A DNA stretch of 13,132 nt from an uncultured Rickettsiales bacterium (lineage in GTDB: Bacteria > Pseudomonadota > Alphaproteobacteria > Rickettsiales > UBA998). The notes below the pieces were generated by a model, which saw nothing but the letters and a program-made list of their open reading frames with translations, was not told the DNA's origin and ran no database searches. Both the position numbers and the translations under genes were made by a program. The stretch's first letter is position 1; every line of letters starts with the position of its first letter. Shown piece by piece: positions 12,580 to 13,132 of this stretch. The DNA lies in the NCBI GenBank assembly GCA_937982385.1, contig CALJMC010000027.1, positions 1-13,132 on the forward strand, in the 5' to 3' direction.

Positions 12580-13132
12580 ATGAAAATTCTCTTTATCCAT
12601 CCGAATATGCCTGGGCAATATAAGCATCTCTGTCGTGCGCTTGCTGAGGATAAGAAAAACACGGTGGTGTTTATCACCAAGCCGCGCCCATTGAATATTC
12701 CGAATGTCCATAAGGTCGAATATAAGATGAAGCGCGAGCCTTCCATCAGCACCCATCGCTATCTGATAGGCACGGAGCGTGCGGTGTTGCAAGGTCAAGA
12801 AGTGTGGCGCATGTGCAAGAAGCTTAAGGATGAAGAGAGCTTTATTCCTGATATTGTCATCGCGCACCCAGGCTGGGGCGATGCACTTTTTGTTAAAGAT
12901 ATTTTCCCTGACACCCCTCTGCTTAGTTTTGCAGAGTTTTATTATAACGCTATTGGCTCAGACGTAGCGTTTGAACCTGATGTGCAGCTGTCAGATGATG
13001 ATATGGCGCGGGTGCGTATTAAGAATGTGACGAACCTCATGAGCCTAGAGCAGGCTGATTGGGTGGTGGCACCAACCTTCTGGCAGGCACAGCAAAACCC
13101 TGAGACCTATAAAGATAAAATATCTGTTATAC
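12580..13132 (+). CDS. Glycosyltransferase, GT4-type, N-terminal part (3' end outside window)
   Basis: The visible 184 residues begin MKILFIHPNMPGQYKHLCRAL, a typical first beta-strand and loop of a GT-B glycosyltransferase. IAHPGWGDALFVKDIFPDTPLL (94-115), EFYYNAIGSDVAFEPD (119-134), and NLMSLEQADWVVAPTFWQ (152-169) match the N-terminal domain of the bacterial family-4 glycosyltransferase group that Pfam lists separately as Glyco_trans_4_3. The donor-binding C-terminal domain is off the right edge, so donor and acceptor cannot be read. Given manC/manB in the same neighbourhood, a mannose-type donor is possible but unproven. The start has no strong SD; the frame is open upstream but ATG 12580 gives the expected N-terminus. 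It is probably cytoplasmic or membrane-associated and acts in surface polysaccharide synthesis (inference). Truncation is only by the window. Confidence 0.85.
   Translation, partial: MKILFIHPNMPGQYKHLCRALAEDKKNTVVFITKPRPLNIPNVHKVEYKMKREPSISTHRYLIGTERAVLQGQEVWRMCKKLKDEESFIPDIVIAHPGWGDALFVKDIFPDTPLLSFAEFYYNAIGSDVAFEPDVQLSDDDMARVRIKNVTNLMSLEQADWVVAPTFWQAQQNPETYKDKISVI

Overview
The window looks like chromosomal DNA of a Gram-negative bacterium, most likely an alphaproteobacterium. The reasons are the style of the YebC N-terminus, the mreC-mreD-mrdA-rodA order, the PBP2 N-terminus and the moderate base composition; this is inference, and I cannot name a genus. The window is densely coded. There are 13 protein genes (two cut by the window ends), no rRNA or tRNA genes, no CRISPR array and no insertion sequence.

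Layout. Positions 2-442 (+) hold the 3' end of miaA. It converges on a leftward block, read from right to left as manC (5527-4082), pilin-like gene A (4008-3214), an amidohydrolase-superfamily gene (3130-2207), yebC (2202-1453), a small MAPEG membrane protein (1440-1039) and ruvC (1029-544). The last four are spaced by 4-12 bp and look like one operon. A 184-bp divergent intergenic region (5528-5711) separates manC from a rightward block: phosphomannomutase manB (5712-7127), mreC (7131-7958), pilin-like gene B (7986-8831), mreD (8942-9493), mrdA/PBP2 (9500-11362), rodA (11362-12507) and the start of a family-4-type glycosyltransferase (12580 to the right edge).

How the genes work together. 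ManC (isomerase plus guanylyltransferase) and ManB (phosphomannomutase) together give the full route from fructose-6-phosphate to GDP-mannose, a donor for surface polysaccharide; the terminal glycosyltransferase could use such a donor. MreC, MreD, PBP2 and RodA are the membrane and periplasmic core of the elongasome, which builds the lateral cell wall. The usual first gene, mreB, is not next to mreC; manB sits there instead. RuvC (Holliday-junction resolvase), YebC (translation/regulatory factor) and MiaA (tRNA modification) are housekeeping genes. ruvA and ruvB do not follow ruvC.

Most notable are two paralogous type IV pilin-like genes, one in each arm, with no pilus assembly gene in view. 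Gene B is inserted inside the mreC-mreD junction. Gene A follows manC, has its own good promoter, and carries Ala instead of Gly at the prepilin cleavage site. Both have an EF-hand-like Asp/Asn-Gly loop beside a cysteine and a shared C-terminal IDxKIDDxKP signature. Their N-terminal helices are almost identical in protein but not in codons, so the duplication is not recent. An 11-bp sequence containing the palindrome GAATATTC recurs in the manC/manB intergenic region and in the gene A promoter.
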